Part shown: piece by piece, positions 27,567-36,822 of the stretch | Position numbering within the stretch: the first letter of the stretch is position 1 | Layout of the letters: the number at the start of each line of letters is the position of its first letter | From: Rhodocyclus tenuis | GTDB lineage: Bacteria; Pseudomonadota; Gammaproteobacteria; Burkholderiales; Rhodocyclaceae | Reading direction: 5' to 3' | Assembly (NCBI RefSeq): GCF_014197755.1 | Contig: NZ_JACIGE010000001.1 | Coordinates: 496,001 to 560,000, forward strand | DNA: 64,000 nt | The notes under the pieces: generated by a model | What the model was told of the DNA's origin: nothing | The model's database searches: none | What the model saw: only the letters and a program-made list of their open reading frames with translations | Position numbers and translations under genes: made by a program

Positions 27567-27998
27567 TCAGTCGATCTTTCGATAAACCTGCACGAAGCGC
27601 GCGTTTTCGGCGATGCCGAAATCGCCCGGCGCGTACTGCAGCAACCAGTCGCCGGCCTTGCCGTACAAACGGTCGCCGCCGGCCGAACGCAACGCGGTAA
27701 ACGGCTCGGCAATCTGCCGCGCCAGCACCGGCAGCGGCCGCGCGCGGTAGCAGCCATCCTCGCCAGGCGGCGTCGGCGGCAGCGCTGCGTACTTGGCGTC
27801 AAAACGATCGCGCGAAACGACCCAGCGGCTGCCGGTGGCACCGCTGATCAGCGCATCGCCCGGCGCATAGCGGTTGGGTCCTTCCAGGCTGATCAGCTCG
27901 CCCGGCTCGCGGGCAAAGGCGACGCTCACGGTTTCGTCCTTGACGTAGCGGGCGGCGAGGGGATCGGTGACGAGGTTGATGTTGTCGAGTTCGAGCAT
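27567..27998 (-). CDS. PGDYG-domain hypothetical protein
   Basis: The 143-residue soluble protein contains YAPGDFGIAENARFVQVY near its C-terminus, the motif after which the PGDYG family is named, and a second related APGDALI earlier. No reaction is known for the family. There is no signal peptide or membrane segment. It is convergent with ampG (95 bases apart), and the PEP-CTERM gene lies upstream on the same strand. Confidence 0.7.
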   Translation of the reverse strand: MLELDNINLVTDPLAARYVKDETVSVAFAREPGELISLEGPNRYAPGDALISGATGSRWVVSRDRFDAKYAALPPTPPGEDGCYRARPLPVLARQIAEPFTALRSAGGDRLYGKAGDWLLQYAPGDFGIAENARFVQVYRKID

Positions 27999-28107
27999 GG
28001 TGTAGATGGCCGTTTTTGATCAGGCATTACTGGCGATTGCTTACGGGACTGGCAACGAACGGGCGGCGAACATCATCAATACCGCGCCGAGTGAGTCCGT
28101 AGACCTG

Positions 28108-28128
28108 AAAACCCGCCGTAGCGGGTTT
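28108..28128 (-). terminator. Rho-independent terminator after the PEP-CTERM gene
   Basis: An 8-bp stem (AAACCCGC with GCGGGTTT) closes a four-base loop, 21 bases past the PEP-CTERM stop codon, with four Ts following on the minus strand. Confidence 0.75.
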
Positions 28129-28149
28129 CCATGACGGTTTGCGCAGCCT

Positions 28150-28722
28150 TCAGGATTTCCGGCGCCGGCCCAGCCCGAGACCCAGCAGTCCAAGGCTGAG
28201 CAGCGCCAGCGATGCCGGCTCGGGTACGTTGTTCGCGGACGAGCTTACGACGATATTGTCGACGGCATAGTTGTTGCCGCGACTGACCAGACTGATCGAG
28301 AGAGCGGTGATATTTTCCAGATCACTACGCGTTTGCGGGGCAAACGCCGTTTTGCGATAGTCGATACCGCCCACGTCCATGTAGTAAGCACTGGAAGGGA
28401 AAGTCCCGATAGAGCCGGCGTCATATCCACTGACCGAAAACGCTCCGCCGTCGATCCGGCTGAGCGTTACGCCTGCACCATAGACGTTCCCATTGTTGGA
28501 GTCGATCAGCCGGCTGCTGCCGCCGACATTCTGGATCGCCGGGAGATCGCCGTAACCGATGTAGTCGAGGCGGTAGTCACCCAAAGTCAGGCTCGTGAAA
28601 TTGCCGAGCGGAGCCGAATCAAAAGTCAGGACGACGCTGCTGGCGTTGGCAGTGCTGGCAGAAGCCAGTCCTGCGCAAGCGGCGGCGAATCCAACTGCGC
28701 GTGCAAGTTGCGAAAGTTTCAT
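28150..28722 (-). CDS. PEP-CTERM sorting domain protein
   Basis: The 190-residue secreted protein has an N-terminal signal peptide (hydrophobic segment ending SASTANAS). The C-terminus has the three-part PEP-CTERM signal: the VPEPAS motif, a hydrophobic helix (LALLSLGLLGLGLG) and a basic RRRKS tail. Such proteins are processed by exosortase (EpsH/XrtA) and tied to exopolysaccharide or biofilm matrix. The middle is Ser/Gly/Asn-rich and beta-like, beginning VVLTFDSAPLG, as in other short family members. GC content is lower than that of its neighbours. A possible sigma-54 promoter lies upstream and a terminator downstream. Confidence 0.92.
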   Translation of the reverse strand: MKLSQLARAVGFAAACAGLASASTANASSVVLTFDSAPLGNFTSLTLGDYRLDYIGYGDLPAIQNVGGSSRLIDSNNGNVYGAGVTLSRIDGGAFSVSGYDAGSIGTFPSSAYYMDVGGIDYRKTAFAPQTRSDLENITALSISLVSRGNNYAVDNIVVSSSANNVPEPASLALLSLGLLGLGLGRRRKS

Positions 28723-29041
28723 TTTCCGGTTTCCCCCAATGAAGGCGCTCCCCGCGCCGAAGCGGCGCTAATTTGCAATTTCCGGACCTGACGAAACTTG
28801 TTGCGTGAAATCAGCCGACTGGCACCTCATCCGCGCCAAGGCCCGGGGTCCGTTGTAAAGATTTCCGACGGTTGCCGCGATCTCGCCGAACGCTTGCCGA
28901 TCGTCGATCGGAGCCTGCGCCCGGGGTCGGGCACCTGTCAGGAAAACCGGCCCTGAGCTATCGCGGAACAATCCCGGCGCGGGCGCGGTAGCATTGGCGT
29001 CCGGCCACTGGCCCAACAACGCCCGCCCAGTCCCTCCCGAC
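28723..29041. other. Gene-free spacer between divergent PEP-CTERM and SMUG genes
   Basis: This 319-base gap between divergent genes holds the possible sigma-54 site near 28772-28790. A GC-rich inverted repeat (CCCCGCGCCGAAGCGGCGC, 28750-28768) lies close to the PEP-CTERM start. Open frames across it are short and have no ribosome-binding site. I see no other gene. Confidence 0.5.
28772..28790 (-). promoter_or_regulatory. Possible sigma-54 promoter for the PEP-CTERM gene
   Basis: On the minus strand AGGTCC-GGAAA-TTGCA has the essential GG-N10-GC spacing and a full TTGCA -12 half; the -24 half matches only in part. It lies about 50 bases before the PEP-CTERM ATG. Many PEP-CTERM genes are controlled by the sigma-54 activator PrsR, which fits. 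Confidence 0.4.
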
Positions 29042-29764
29042 ATGCCGACAACTGCCACATCACTCATCGCCGCCGCGCGCGAACTTTCCGCCGCGGTCGA
29101 CACGCTCGACTTCGCGCCCGCCGCCAGCCACGTCTACAACCCGCTCGACTACGCGTGGGCGCCGCACGAGGCTTACCTCGCGCGTTACGGCGCGACGCCA
29201 AAGCGCGTCGTCTTCCTCGGCATGAACCCCGGCCCTTTCGGCATGGCGCAGTGTGGCGTTCCTTTCGGCGAGATCGCGCTGGTGCGCGACTGGCTGGGCA
29301 TTGAGGCAGCGGTCGGCAAGCCGGCGCGCGAGAACCCGAAGAAGCCGGTTGAGGGTTTCGCCTGTACGCGCTCGGAGGTCAGCGGCCGGCGCCTGTGGGG
29401 ACTGTTTCGCGAGCGTTTCGGCACGGCCGAGGCCTTCGCCGCCGAGCACTTCGTCGCCAACTGGTGCCCGCTGGCCTTCTTCGACCAGGGACGCAATCTC
29501 ACGCCGGACAAGCTGCCGGCGGCGCAGGTGGCGCCGCTCAACGCCGCCTGCGACGCGCATCTGCGCCGCGTGGTCGAGATCCTGCAGCCGGAGTGGCTGA
29601 TCGGCGTCGGCGGCTTTGCCGAGACGCGTGCGCGCGAAGCGCTCGCCGGCATGAACGTACGCATCGGCCGCATCCTGCACCCGAGCCCGGCCAGCCCGGC
29701 CGCCAATCGCGACTGGTCCGGAACGGCAACGCGGCAGCTGCACGAACTCGGCGTCTGGCGCTGA
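29042..29764 (+). CDS. SMUG-type uracil-DNA glycosylase family protein
   Basis: This enzyme should excise uracil or oxidised pyrimidines (such as 5-hydroxymethyluracil) from DNA in base-excision repair. The 240-residue product has the SMUG1 active-site loop GMNPGPFGMAQCGVPFGE and the DNA-intercalation motif HPSPASPAANRDW. Intermediate conserved pieces are FACTRSEVSGRRLWG and NLTPDKLP. The ATG at 29042 is chosen from homology; an in-frame start at 28994 adds a Pro-rich lead. No clear Shine-Dalgarno sequence precedes it. Confidence 0.9.
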   Translation: MPTTATSLIAAARELSAAVDTLDFAPAASHVYNPLDYAWAPHEAYLARYGATPKRVVFLGMNPGPFGMAQCGVPFGEIALVRDWLGIEAAVGKPARENPKKPVEGFACTRSEVSGRRLWGLFRERFGTAEAFAAEHFVANWCPLAFFDQGRNLTPDKLPAAQVAPLNAACDAHLRRVVEILQPEWLIGVGGFAETRAREALAGMNVRIGRILHPSPASPAANRDWSGTATRQLHELGVWR

Positions 29765-29791
29765 GTCGTCGGCACATCCCGGCGCCCGGCG

Positions 29792-30496
29792 TCAGGCGCT
29801 CTGCGGCTTCCCGTCGACCGTCAGGCGGACTTCGCCGGTCGGGCTGAAGCTGATGGCAGCCTGCGGCGCTGGCGCATTGCCCGACAACAACTGGGCGTGG
29901 CGGGCGAGGACCGCGCCCAACTGCTGTGGCGAGGCATTCAGGTATTCCTGCTGGAAGCGTACGCCCTCGTCGAGCAGGGCCTTGCTTTGCGACAGACCGA
30001 CGCTCCAGCTCAGCGCGTTGGCCATGACCGGCGATTCCTGCAAGGCCTGCTTGAGCTCCTTGGCGTACGGATAGTCGGCGGGAAACTGCACCTGCCCCGC
30101 CGAATCGTAAGTGATCTGCTCCGGAGCATAGGGAATCCCGTTGGCCGACAGGAAACCGGGGAACTTGGCGGAGAGATAGCCCGACAAGGCGTCGATGTTG
30201 CGCTGGCTGGGCATCAGCAAGGGCGGTAGTTCGCCATTGCTCTTCGCCTTGTTGTCGACGAGGAAGCTTTCGATGTCCTGATTCACCACTCCCTGATTGG
30301 TATCAAGGGACACCTTGCCGCCGGCACCGCTCACCCCTGCCTCCTGTTCGCTGGACAAGGCGCGCAGACCGGCGGCAGAGAGGGTGACGTTATCGGCATG
30401 TTTTGCCGGCGAAGTGGCCGGATCTTGCCGCATCAGGCGGGCCGCGTTGCCCGTTATCTCGCGGATAGCGGTGCTGCTGATGTTTTGAATGCTCAT
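29792..30496 (-). CDS. Hypothetical protein, unrecognised
   Basis: I do not recognise this 234-residue protein. It begins MSIQNISSTAIREI, has a VTLSAAGLRALSSEQE segment that recalls the N-terminal style of flagellar-rod or anti-sigma type proteins, and ends in SFSPTGEVRLTVDGK. It is soluble, without signal peptide or membrane helix, and mildly acidic. The frame extends upstream to 30811 only as an overlap with the EamA gene, so ATG 30496 is preferred. It lies 68 bases downstream of the EamA gene on the same strand. Confidence 0.7.
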   Translation of the reverse strand: MSIQNISSTAIREITGNAARLMRQDPATSPAKHADNVTLSAAGLRALSSEQEAGVSGAGGKVSLDTNQGVVNQDIESFLVDNKAKSNGELPPLLMPSQRNIDALSGYLSAKFPGFLSANGIPYAPEQITYDSAGQVQFPADYPYAKELKQALQESPVMANALSWSVGLSQSKALLDEGVRFQQEYLNASPQQLGAVLARHAQLLSGNAPAPQAAISFSPTGEVRLTVDGKPQSA

Positions 30497-30564
30497 CGCT
30501 GTGCTCGTGCTGGTGGGACGACCCAGCACTGCACAATTTGTGCCCAGCGAACTGCGCGATGAGG

Positions 30565-31482
30565 CTAAGCGCGGCGCTGCCTTGACACCAGCAGCACGCC
30601 GGCGAGCACCAGCCCGGCACCGGCGAGTTGCTCGAGCGAGAAGGGTTCGCCGAGGATCGGCCAGCTGAAGAAGATCGTCAGCACCGGGCCAAGCGTGCCG
30701 ATGAGCACCGTGCGCGACGGCCCGATGCGGCGCACCGCCGCCGACTGCATGAACACCGGCAGCACGGTCGAGAAGATCGCCATGCCGATGCCGCAGGCGA
30801 GCACCGGCCACGGCTGGATCAGCGCCGTCAGCGGCTGGGTGACGAAGAAGTGCGCTTGCGTCGCGCCGACCGAGACGAGCATCGCCAGCGCAGCGAAACG
30901 CGCCGAGCCGAGGCGGCGGATCGGGTCGGCGGCGCCGGCGTTGTACAGCGCGTAGGTCAGCGACGAGGCGAAGACAAAGGCGCCGCCGATGAGCACCGCC
31001 TGCGTATCGTCGCCGATCTTCACGTCGTGCACGAAAGCCAGCGCGATGCCGGCGTAGGACAGCGCGATGGCGCCGATCTCGCGCCGCGTCAGCGGCCGGC
31101 CCATGAACAGCACGCCGATGAGCACGGTCAGCGTCGGGTAGGTGAACAGGATCAGCCGCTCCAACCCGGCCGAGATGTAGTGCAGGCCGATGAAGTCGAA
31201 GAGGCTCGAGGCGTAGTAGCCAAGCAGGCCGAGCACGGTGATCAGCGCCCAGTCGCGGCGCGAAAGCGGCGGCGCGCCACGGCCTTCACGCAGGCCGACC
31301 CAGGCGAAGAAGGGCAGCGCGAAGACCATGCGCAGCGAGAGCAAGGTCACCGCGTCGACCGGAACCGCCTGCGGCACGGCGTAGGCAAGTTTGACGAAGA
31401 TCGCCTTGAACGAAAAACCGAAGGCGGCGGCGATCGCCAGGGCGACGCCGATGCGTTCGGAGGACCAGTGTTTCCAGGGCAT
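30565..31482 (-). CDS. EamA-family (DMT superfamily) transporter
   Basis: The 305-residue membrane protein has about ten helices arranged as two EamA repeats. The first repeat contains FGFSFKAIFVKLAYA and LFTYPTLTVLIGVLFMG. The second contains AVRRIGPSRTVLIGTLGPV and SWPILGEPFSLEQLAGAGLVLAG. The Pro and Gly pattern in the TYPTL and EPFS segments is typical of drug/metabolite exporters. The substrate cannot be predicted. A gap of 279 bases separates its start from the histidine kinase stop; I see nothing clear in it. Confidence 0.88.
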   Translation of the reverse strand: MPWKHWSSERIGVALAIAAAFGFSFKAIFVKLAYAVPQAVPVDAVTLLSLRMVFALPFFAWVGLREGRGAPPLSRRDWALITVLGLLGYYASSLFDFIGLHYISAGLERLILFTYPTLTVLIGVLFMGRPLTRREIGAIALSYAGIALAFVHDVKIGDDTQAVLIGGAFVFASSLTYALYNAGAADPIRRLGSARFAALAMLVSVGATQAHFFVTQPLTALIQPWPVLACGIGMAIFSTVLPVFMQSAAVRRIGPSRTVLIGTLGPVLTIFFSWPILGEPFSLEQLAGAGLVLAGVLLVSRQRRA

Positions 31483-31761
31483 GGGGATCGGTGGTAGCGG
31501 GTTTGGCAGGGAGCCAGGGGCAAACGCTAGTGTCGATAAGCGTTCGTTTCATGCGCACGATATATTCAGGCCAGCCGGGAGTGAGCGGCCGCAATACTGA
31601 TCAAGCGCCGCAGCCACTTATTTTCCGGCGATCCGCTGCGCGCGACAATTGGTGATCGCGCAAGTACGCGTTCGCGCTGGACGAAGGCTCGCTTCCGCTG
31701 CGCGGCCGGTGCCGTGTTGCGCGAGCGCTGCTGCCGGGCGCTGCCTGTGGGGTAGCGCCGC

Positions 31762-34578
31762 TCAGTCGGCGGCGAGCGGCAGCCACAGGGTGACGGTGGT
31801 GCCGACGCCCTGCTCGCTGCCGAGCGCAATTTCGCCACCGTGCAGCTCGACGATTTCCTTGACGATGCTCATTCCCAGACCAGTGCCGGGTATCTTGCCC
31901 GAGGTGTCGGCACAGTAGAAACGCTCGCAGACGCGCGACAGCTGCGCGGGGGTCATGCCGATGCCGTGATCGTGCACTTCGACGCCGACGCGCCGGGTGT
32001 CATCGCGCATGTCCAGACGCAGCGCCAGTTCGATCGCACCGCCGCCGGGCGAATACTTGTAGGCGTTGGAAAGGATGTTGAGCAACGCCTGCTGCATCTT
32101 GTGCCGATCGGCATTGATGAACAGCGGCGCGGCGCTTCCTGCCACTTCGGGAAACGGCCGCCCGGCCGGCGGCTTGTAGCCGGCGACGGCCTCGGCGACG
32201 ATCTCCTGGACGCACAGGCGTTCGATCACGAAATCGGTGCCGCGACGGGCCTCGATGCGCGCCAGATCGAGCAGCTCGTTGATGATCGACGCCATCAGGT
32301 CGGCCTGACGGGCGATCGTCTGCAACATCTCGCGCTGCATCGCCGGCTCGAAATCCTGCAGCAGGAGCAGTTCGGAGTAGCCGTAGATGCTGGCCATCGG
32401 CGTGCGCAGCTCATGCGCGGCGGTCGACAGGAACTCGCTCTTCAAGCGGTCGACTTCGGTTTCGCGCGTGACGTCGCGAAAGTAGAGGATCTGCGAAACG
32501 CGTTCGGTCGCGGACGTGCGGATACCGACGCGCAGGAAACGGCTGTTCGGGCTGGCCAGTTCGAGCAGAATCGGCCGCCGCTTGTCCGGGCCGATGATGT
32601 CGCCCATTTCCTCGAGCTTCTGCCGCGCCGTGCGCAAGGCGGCAACGCCGGGGAAGGGCGCGCTGGCGATGCACATCGCGGCGAGGCGGTCGGAGAAGAC
32701 TTGCTCGTCGACACCGATGATGTCGGCCGCGTCCATGCCGGTCATGCCGAGAAAGGCGAGGTTGGCGAAGTTGACGCGCAGTTCGCTGTCGAAGGAGACA
32801 AAGCCGTCGGGGCTCAGCGCAAAGATGGCGTCGAGCTGTTCCGAGCGGTAATTGAGTTCGCGTGTGCGGCTATCGACCAGCTCCTCGAGCTTGAGGCGGT
32901 ATTGCTCGAGCTCGGCTTCGACTGCCTTGCGCTTGCTGATGTCACGCTGCAGAGAGAAAACCAGCGTCTTGTCGCCCCAGACGACCTTGCTCACCGACAC
33001 TTCGGCCGGGTAGGTGCTGCCGTCCTTGCGCCGGTGCTCGGTTGCGAAAAATCTGCCGGACGCGCCGAGTTCCGGCATGACGCGCGCCGGATACATCCGT
33101 TCGAGGCTCACGTCCCAGTCGAAGACGTTCATCCGGGCAAGCTCTTCGCCGCTGTAACCGAGCATCGCGGCACACGCCGGATTGGCCTCGAAAACGCTGC
33201 CGTCGGGGTTGAGGATGGCGACGCCGTCGCGTTCGTGTTCGAACAGCGCACGCCAGCGTTCGGCCTCTTCGGCGATCTTCGCCTGTGCCGCCAGCTGGCG
33301 CGCGTCCTGTGCGGCGATGGTTTCGAGCAGCACGTCGAAATCCCTGCCGAGACGACCGAGCTCGTCGTCGCGGATCGGCTCGCCGTGGCGCGCACTGCGG
33401 TTGCCCTGACGCACCCGCGCCATGGTGCTGCCCATGTGCGCCAGCCGCTGCGTCAGCTCGCTCCCGGTGCGCAGGAAACCCAGCGAGAGCACCAGCATGG
33501 TCAGCGCCAGCAGCGCGGCGATCATGGCAAAGAGCAGCAGCATCGATTTCCTGTAAGGCGTGTCGGGAAAGCCCGCAGCGATCATGCCGATACGCCGCCC
33601 TTCACCATCGACGATCGGCGTAAATCCGGCCATGTACGACTTGTCAGCCAGCTCCACGTCGCCAAACCAGGCTTCGCCGCGCCCGACGACCGCGGCCAGG
33701 ATCTCCGGTTTTTGGCGAACGCCGATATCGGTGCTGCCCTGCTGGTGCATGCGGCTGATGGCGACGCGCGTACCGTCGAGATAGAGCGAGGTCATCCCCT
33801 CGGCGGCATCCGGCAGCGTGCCGACCGGGAAAATGATTTCGCGCATGTGCTCGATCAGCGGCGCGTTCCTGTTGAGCAGGATGCCGCCGACGAGGATGGC
33901 GTCAGGCGTATCGACCGACAGCGGAAAGTGCGCGGCGGCATTGATCAGCAGGCCGCGCGTCTCGGCGCTCGGCGTGCCGCCCGACTCGACCGGCGCATGC
34001 TCGACGCGCGCGTCGGCGACAAAACGTGGCGCGAAGCTGGCCAGCTCGGCCGTCTCGAAACGCTCGTAAGCGGCACTGGCAACGCCGAGGCGTGCCTGAC
34101 GCAGCACATGAGAGTCCGGCAACCGGCTGCCGCGATCGACGCCGCTGCTGGCAGCGATGACCGTTCCGTCCTGACGCGCAACGAGCAGATAGTCGAGACC
34201 GCTGCCGCGCGCCGCTGTGCTCAGCAGCTCGACGAGCTGCGGCGTGTCGGCCTGGCGCGAAAGCAGGTAGATCAGGCGCTCCGACCGCGCCAGCTGGAAG
34301 ATGCGCTGGCCGGTATCGTTCTTCAGCTGATCGAGATAATTGTGCGCACTGGCGAGATTGCCGTGCGCACCGGAGAGCAGCAGGGCATTGGCGCGTTCGC
34401 CGCCGACCAGCACCAGTACGGCGATCACCACCGGGAAAGCGATCAGCAAGGGCGCCAGGCCGACGCTGAGAAGGCGAAAACGCAGCGAACTGTTCCATGC
34501 CTGCCGCAGACGGGCCAGCAGATTGCCGGCGCGCGGATTGGCGGACTGAGCGGCAGGAGGAGTCGCGTGTTCTTTCAT
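31762..34578 (-). CDS. Membrane sensor histidine kinase (Cache-HAMP-PAS-PAS-HisKA-HATPase)
   Basis: The 938-residue protein has two membrane helices (about 35-58 and 347-370) enclosing a periplasmic region of about 290 residues of double-Cache type. HAMP follows (about 370-425), then two PAS domains (about 440-560 and 590-700). The HisKA motif AAHELRTPMASIYGY has its phospho-accepting His near residue 720. The ATPase has NILSNAYKYSP (N box), HDHGIGM (G1) and GTGLGMSIVKEI (G2). No receiver domain or adjacent response regulator is present, so its partner is unknown. It is divergent from the binding-lipoprotein gene at 34728, with only 149 bases between them. Confidence 0.92.
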   Translation of the reverse strand: MKEHATPPAAQSANPRAGNLLARLRQAWNSSLRFRLLSVGLAPLLIAFPVVIAVLVLVGGERANALLLSGAHGNLASAHNYLDQLKNDTGQRIFQLARSERLIYLLSRQADTPQLVELLSTAARGSGLDYLLVARQDGTVIAASSGVDRGSRLPDSHVLRQARLGVASAAYERFETAELASFAPRFVADARVEHAPVESGGTPSAETRGLLINAAAHFPLSVDTPDAILVGGILLNRNAPLIEHMREIIFPVGTLPDAAEGMTSLYLDGTRVAISRMHQQGSTDIGVRQKPEILAAVVGRGEAWFGDVELADKSYMAGFTPIVDGEGRRIGMIAAGFPDTPYRKSMLLLFAMIAALLALTMLVLSLGFLRTGSELTQRLAHMGSTMARVRQGNRSARHGEPIRDDELGRLGRDFDVLLETIAAQDARQLAAQAKIAEEAERWRALFEHERDGVAILNPDGSVFEANPACAAMLGYSGEELARMNVFDWDVSLERMYPARVMPELGASGRFFATEHRRKDGSTYPAEVSVSKVVWGDKTLVFSLQRDISKRKAVEAELEQYRLKLEELVDSRTRELNYRSEQLDAIFALSPDGFVSFDSELRVNFANLAFLGMTGMDAADIIGVDEQVFSDRLAAMCIASAPFPGVAALRTARQKLEEMGDIIGPDKRRPILLELASPNSRFLRVGIRTSATERVSQILYFRDVTRETEVDRLKSEFLSTAAHELRTPMASIYGYSELLLLQDFEPAMQREMLQTIARQADLMASIINELLDLARIEARRGTDFVIERLCVQEIVAEAVAGYKPPAGRPFPEVAGSAAPLFINADRHKMQQALLNILSNAYKYSPGGGAIELALRLDMRDDTRRVGVEVHDHGIGMTPAQLSRVCERFYCADTSGKIPGTGLGMSIVKEIVELHGGEIALGSEQGVGTTVTLWLPLAAD

Positions 34579-34727
34579 CGGAATAGGCAGACTCTATCAT
34601 CAGCGCCGCAGGGTGGACATTCTACACGAACAAAAGTATAAACGTCAGAAGCGTCAAAAATGACAGGACGGGCACTGGTATGCCACAATGCTCGTCAGGC
34701 ACTTGCAAGAGTATGCAGGAGACATGC

Positions 34728-35831
34728 ATGAACCGGTACCGGCTGTTGCTCGCGACAGCATTCATCACACTACTGGCCGGCTGCGGCCCGCAGGCACCGA
34801 TCCCGATCGGTTTCATCGGCGGCCTCTCCGAGCGCAACTCGGACACCGGCCAGGCCGGGCAGAACGGCGTGATCCTGGCGATCGAGCAGTTCAATCGCGC
34901 CGGTGGCATCAATGGCCACATGATCGAGCTGATCTCGCGCGACGACGCACAGGACCAGGCCACCGCCGCACGCGCGGCAAATGAACTGGTGGAGGCGAGG
35001 GTCGCGGCAGTGATCGGCCCGTTCACCAGCAGCATGGCCGAAGTGGTCGTACCGATTACCGGCAAGGCCAGCATTTTCCAGATCAGCCCGACCATCTCGT
35101 CGATGCGCTTCTACGGCAAGGATGACAACCTCTTCCGCATCAACCGTACGGCGCGCGACAACGCGACCGACTACGCGCGCGTGCTCTACAGTCGCGGTCT
35201 GCGCCAGACGGCGGTGGCCTACGACACCCGTAACCGCAATTTCTCGGAATCATGGCTGGCCGAATTCCGCGCCGCCGTAGAGGCACAGGGCGCCGAAGCG
35301 GGCGAAGCGATCGCTTACGAGTCGTCGGCCGATACCGATTTCGCGCAAGTCGTTGGCGCAATGCTCAAAAACAAGCCGGACAGCCTGCTCTTCATCGCTG
35401 GCGCGCTCGATGTCGCACGCCTCGCGCAGCAGGCACGCAAGCAGGCGCCCAGACTGCCGATCGCGGCGTCGGAGTGGGCCGCAACGGAACAGTTGATCGA
35501 CCTCGGCGGCGATGTCGTCGAAGGACTGCTGATTGCGCAGAACTTCAACCGCGACGACCCGTCGCCGCGCTTCCGCGACTTCAGCGAGGCGTATTACAAG
35601 CGCTTTCAGCGCACCCCCGGCTACAGTTCGGTCTCGGCCTACGACGCGGCGATCGTCGTGCTGAGCGCGCTGAAGCAGCGCCACGAAGGCGAACCGATCA
35701 AGACGGCAGTGCTCAAGTATGGCCCGTACGACGGTCTGCAGCAGCAGATCAGCTTCGACGCCAACGGCGACACGATGCGCAAGGTGTTCTTCACCGAGAT
35801 TCACGATGGCCGCTACGTGCGCGTGAAATAG
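34728..35831 (+). CDS. LivJ-type periplasmic ligand-binding lipoprotein
   Basis: The 367-residue product is a type I periplasmic binding protein of the branched-chain amino-acid receptor class. It carries a lipoprotein signal with lipobox LLAGC (lipid Cys at about residue 19). Then IPIGFIGGLSER and GQNGVILAIEQFNRAGGINGH open the first lobe. AARAANELVEARVAAVIGPFTS and YDAAIVVLSALKQ are later landmarks. No permease or ATPase genes are beside it, so it more likely serves as a sensor component than in transport. The start at 34728 is supported by GGAG upstream and by the signal peptide. The LysR gene follows after 9 bases. Confidence 0.87.
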   Translation: MNRYRLLLATAFITLLAGCGPQAPIPIGFIGGLSERNSDTGQAGQNGVILAIEQFNRAGGINGHMIELISRDDAQDQATAARAANELVEARVAAVIGPFTSSMAEVVVPITGKASIFQISPTISSMRFYGKDDNLFRINRTARDNATDYARVLYSRGLRQTAVAYDTRNRNFSESWLAEFRAAVEAQGAEAGEAIAYESSADTDFAQVVGAMLKNKPDSLLFIAGALDVARLAQQARKQAPRLPIAASEWAATEQLIDLGGDVVEGLLIAQNFNRDDPSPRFRDFSEAYYKRFQRTPGYSSVSAYDAAIVVLSALKQRHEGEPIKTAVLKYGPYDGLQQQISFDANGDTMRKVFFTEIHDGRYVRVK

Positions 35832-35840
35832 CCCGAAGCC

Positions 35841-36731
35841 ATGCGTTACGACCTCGTTGACCTGCGCCTCTTCGTCGCCATCGCCGAAGAAAGGAACCTG
35901 ACACGCGGCGCGGCCCGCGTCAGTCTGGCGACGTCGTCGGCCAGTCACCGCCTGCGCCTGCTCGAGGACGATCTGGGCGCGCCGCTGTTCGCGCGGCAAC
36001 CACGCGGCGTGGCGCTGACACGTGCCGGCGAAGCCCTGCTGCGCCATGCGCGGCAGGTGTTCGCGCAAATCGAGCAGATGCACGCCGATCTGGCGCCTTA
36101 CGCCGAGGGCGTGCGCGGTCATGTGACGCTGTGGGCCAACACGCACGCCACGCACAGCTTCCTGCCCGACGATCTGGCCGGTTTTCTGCGCCGCTACCCG
36201 CAGGTTAGCGTCGCGCTCGAAGAACACACCAGCCCGGACATCGTTCTCGCCGTGGCGCGCGGCGAGGTCGAGGTCGGCGTCGTCGCCGGCCGGATCGAGG
36301 ATGCCGACGTCGAGCTGATTCCCTATCGCGCCGACCGGCTGGTGCTGATCACGCCGGGCGCGCATCCCTTGTCAGTTCGCGCCCGCACGCGTTTCACCGA
36401 GGTGCTCGACTACCCCTTCGTGATGCTGCACGCCGGTTCGGCGATCCACACTTTCACCACCAACGCCGCGGCGGCGCTTGGCCGGCATCTCGACGTGCGC
36501 ATTCAGGTGCGCAGTTTCGAGGCGGTGTGCCGCATGGTTGGTGCCGGCGTCGGTCTCGGCCTGGTGCCGAAGAGCGCGGTGCCGCTGGCCGGACTGCGCG
36601 AGCCGCCGGTGGTCGTCAATCTCGACGAAGCCTGGGCACAACGCGATCTGCAGGTGTGCGTCCGGCGGCGGGCCGCACTGTCGGGATTTTCGTCGGCGCT
36701 GGTCGAGTCGCTGGTGAATACGCAAGGCTGA
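35841..36731 (+). CDS. LysR-family transcriptional regulator
   Basis: The 296-residue protein has the N-terminal winged helix-turn-helix (LRLFVAIAEERNLTRGAARV, then SASHRLRLLEDDLGAPLF and LTRAGEALLRHAR) and a C-terminal effector-binding domain of the periplasmic-binding fold. It follows the binding-lipoprotein gene by 9 bases and is probably co-transcribed with it, which is unusual because LysR genes are more often divergent from their targets. The ligand is unknown. Confidence 0.93.
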   Translation: MRYDLVDLRLFVAIAEERNLTRGAARVSLATSSASHRLRLLEDDLGAPLFARQPRGVALTRAGEALLRHARQVFAQIEQMHADLAPYAEGVRGHVTLWANTHATHSFLPDDLAGFLRRYPQVSVALEEHTSPDIVLAVARGEVEVGVVAGRIEDADVELIPYRADRLVLITPGAHPLSVRARTRFTEVLDYPFVMLHAGSAIHTFTTNAAAALGRHLDVRIQVRSFEAVCRMVGAGVGLGLVPKSAVPLAGLREPPVVVNLDEAWAQRDLQVCVRRRAALSGFSSALVESLVNTQG

Positions 36732-36822
36732 AGGAATGGGCGCGCAGCCATTGAACTAGGCCGAAACGCGCGCGATGATCGGACAGCGGTCAGGACAAGA
36801 CCGGGTGAATTGAGGAGACAAG

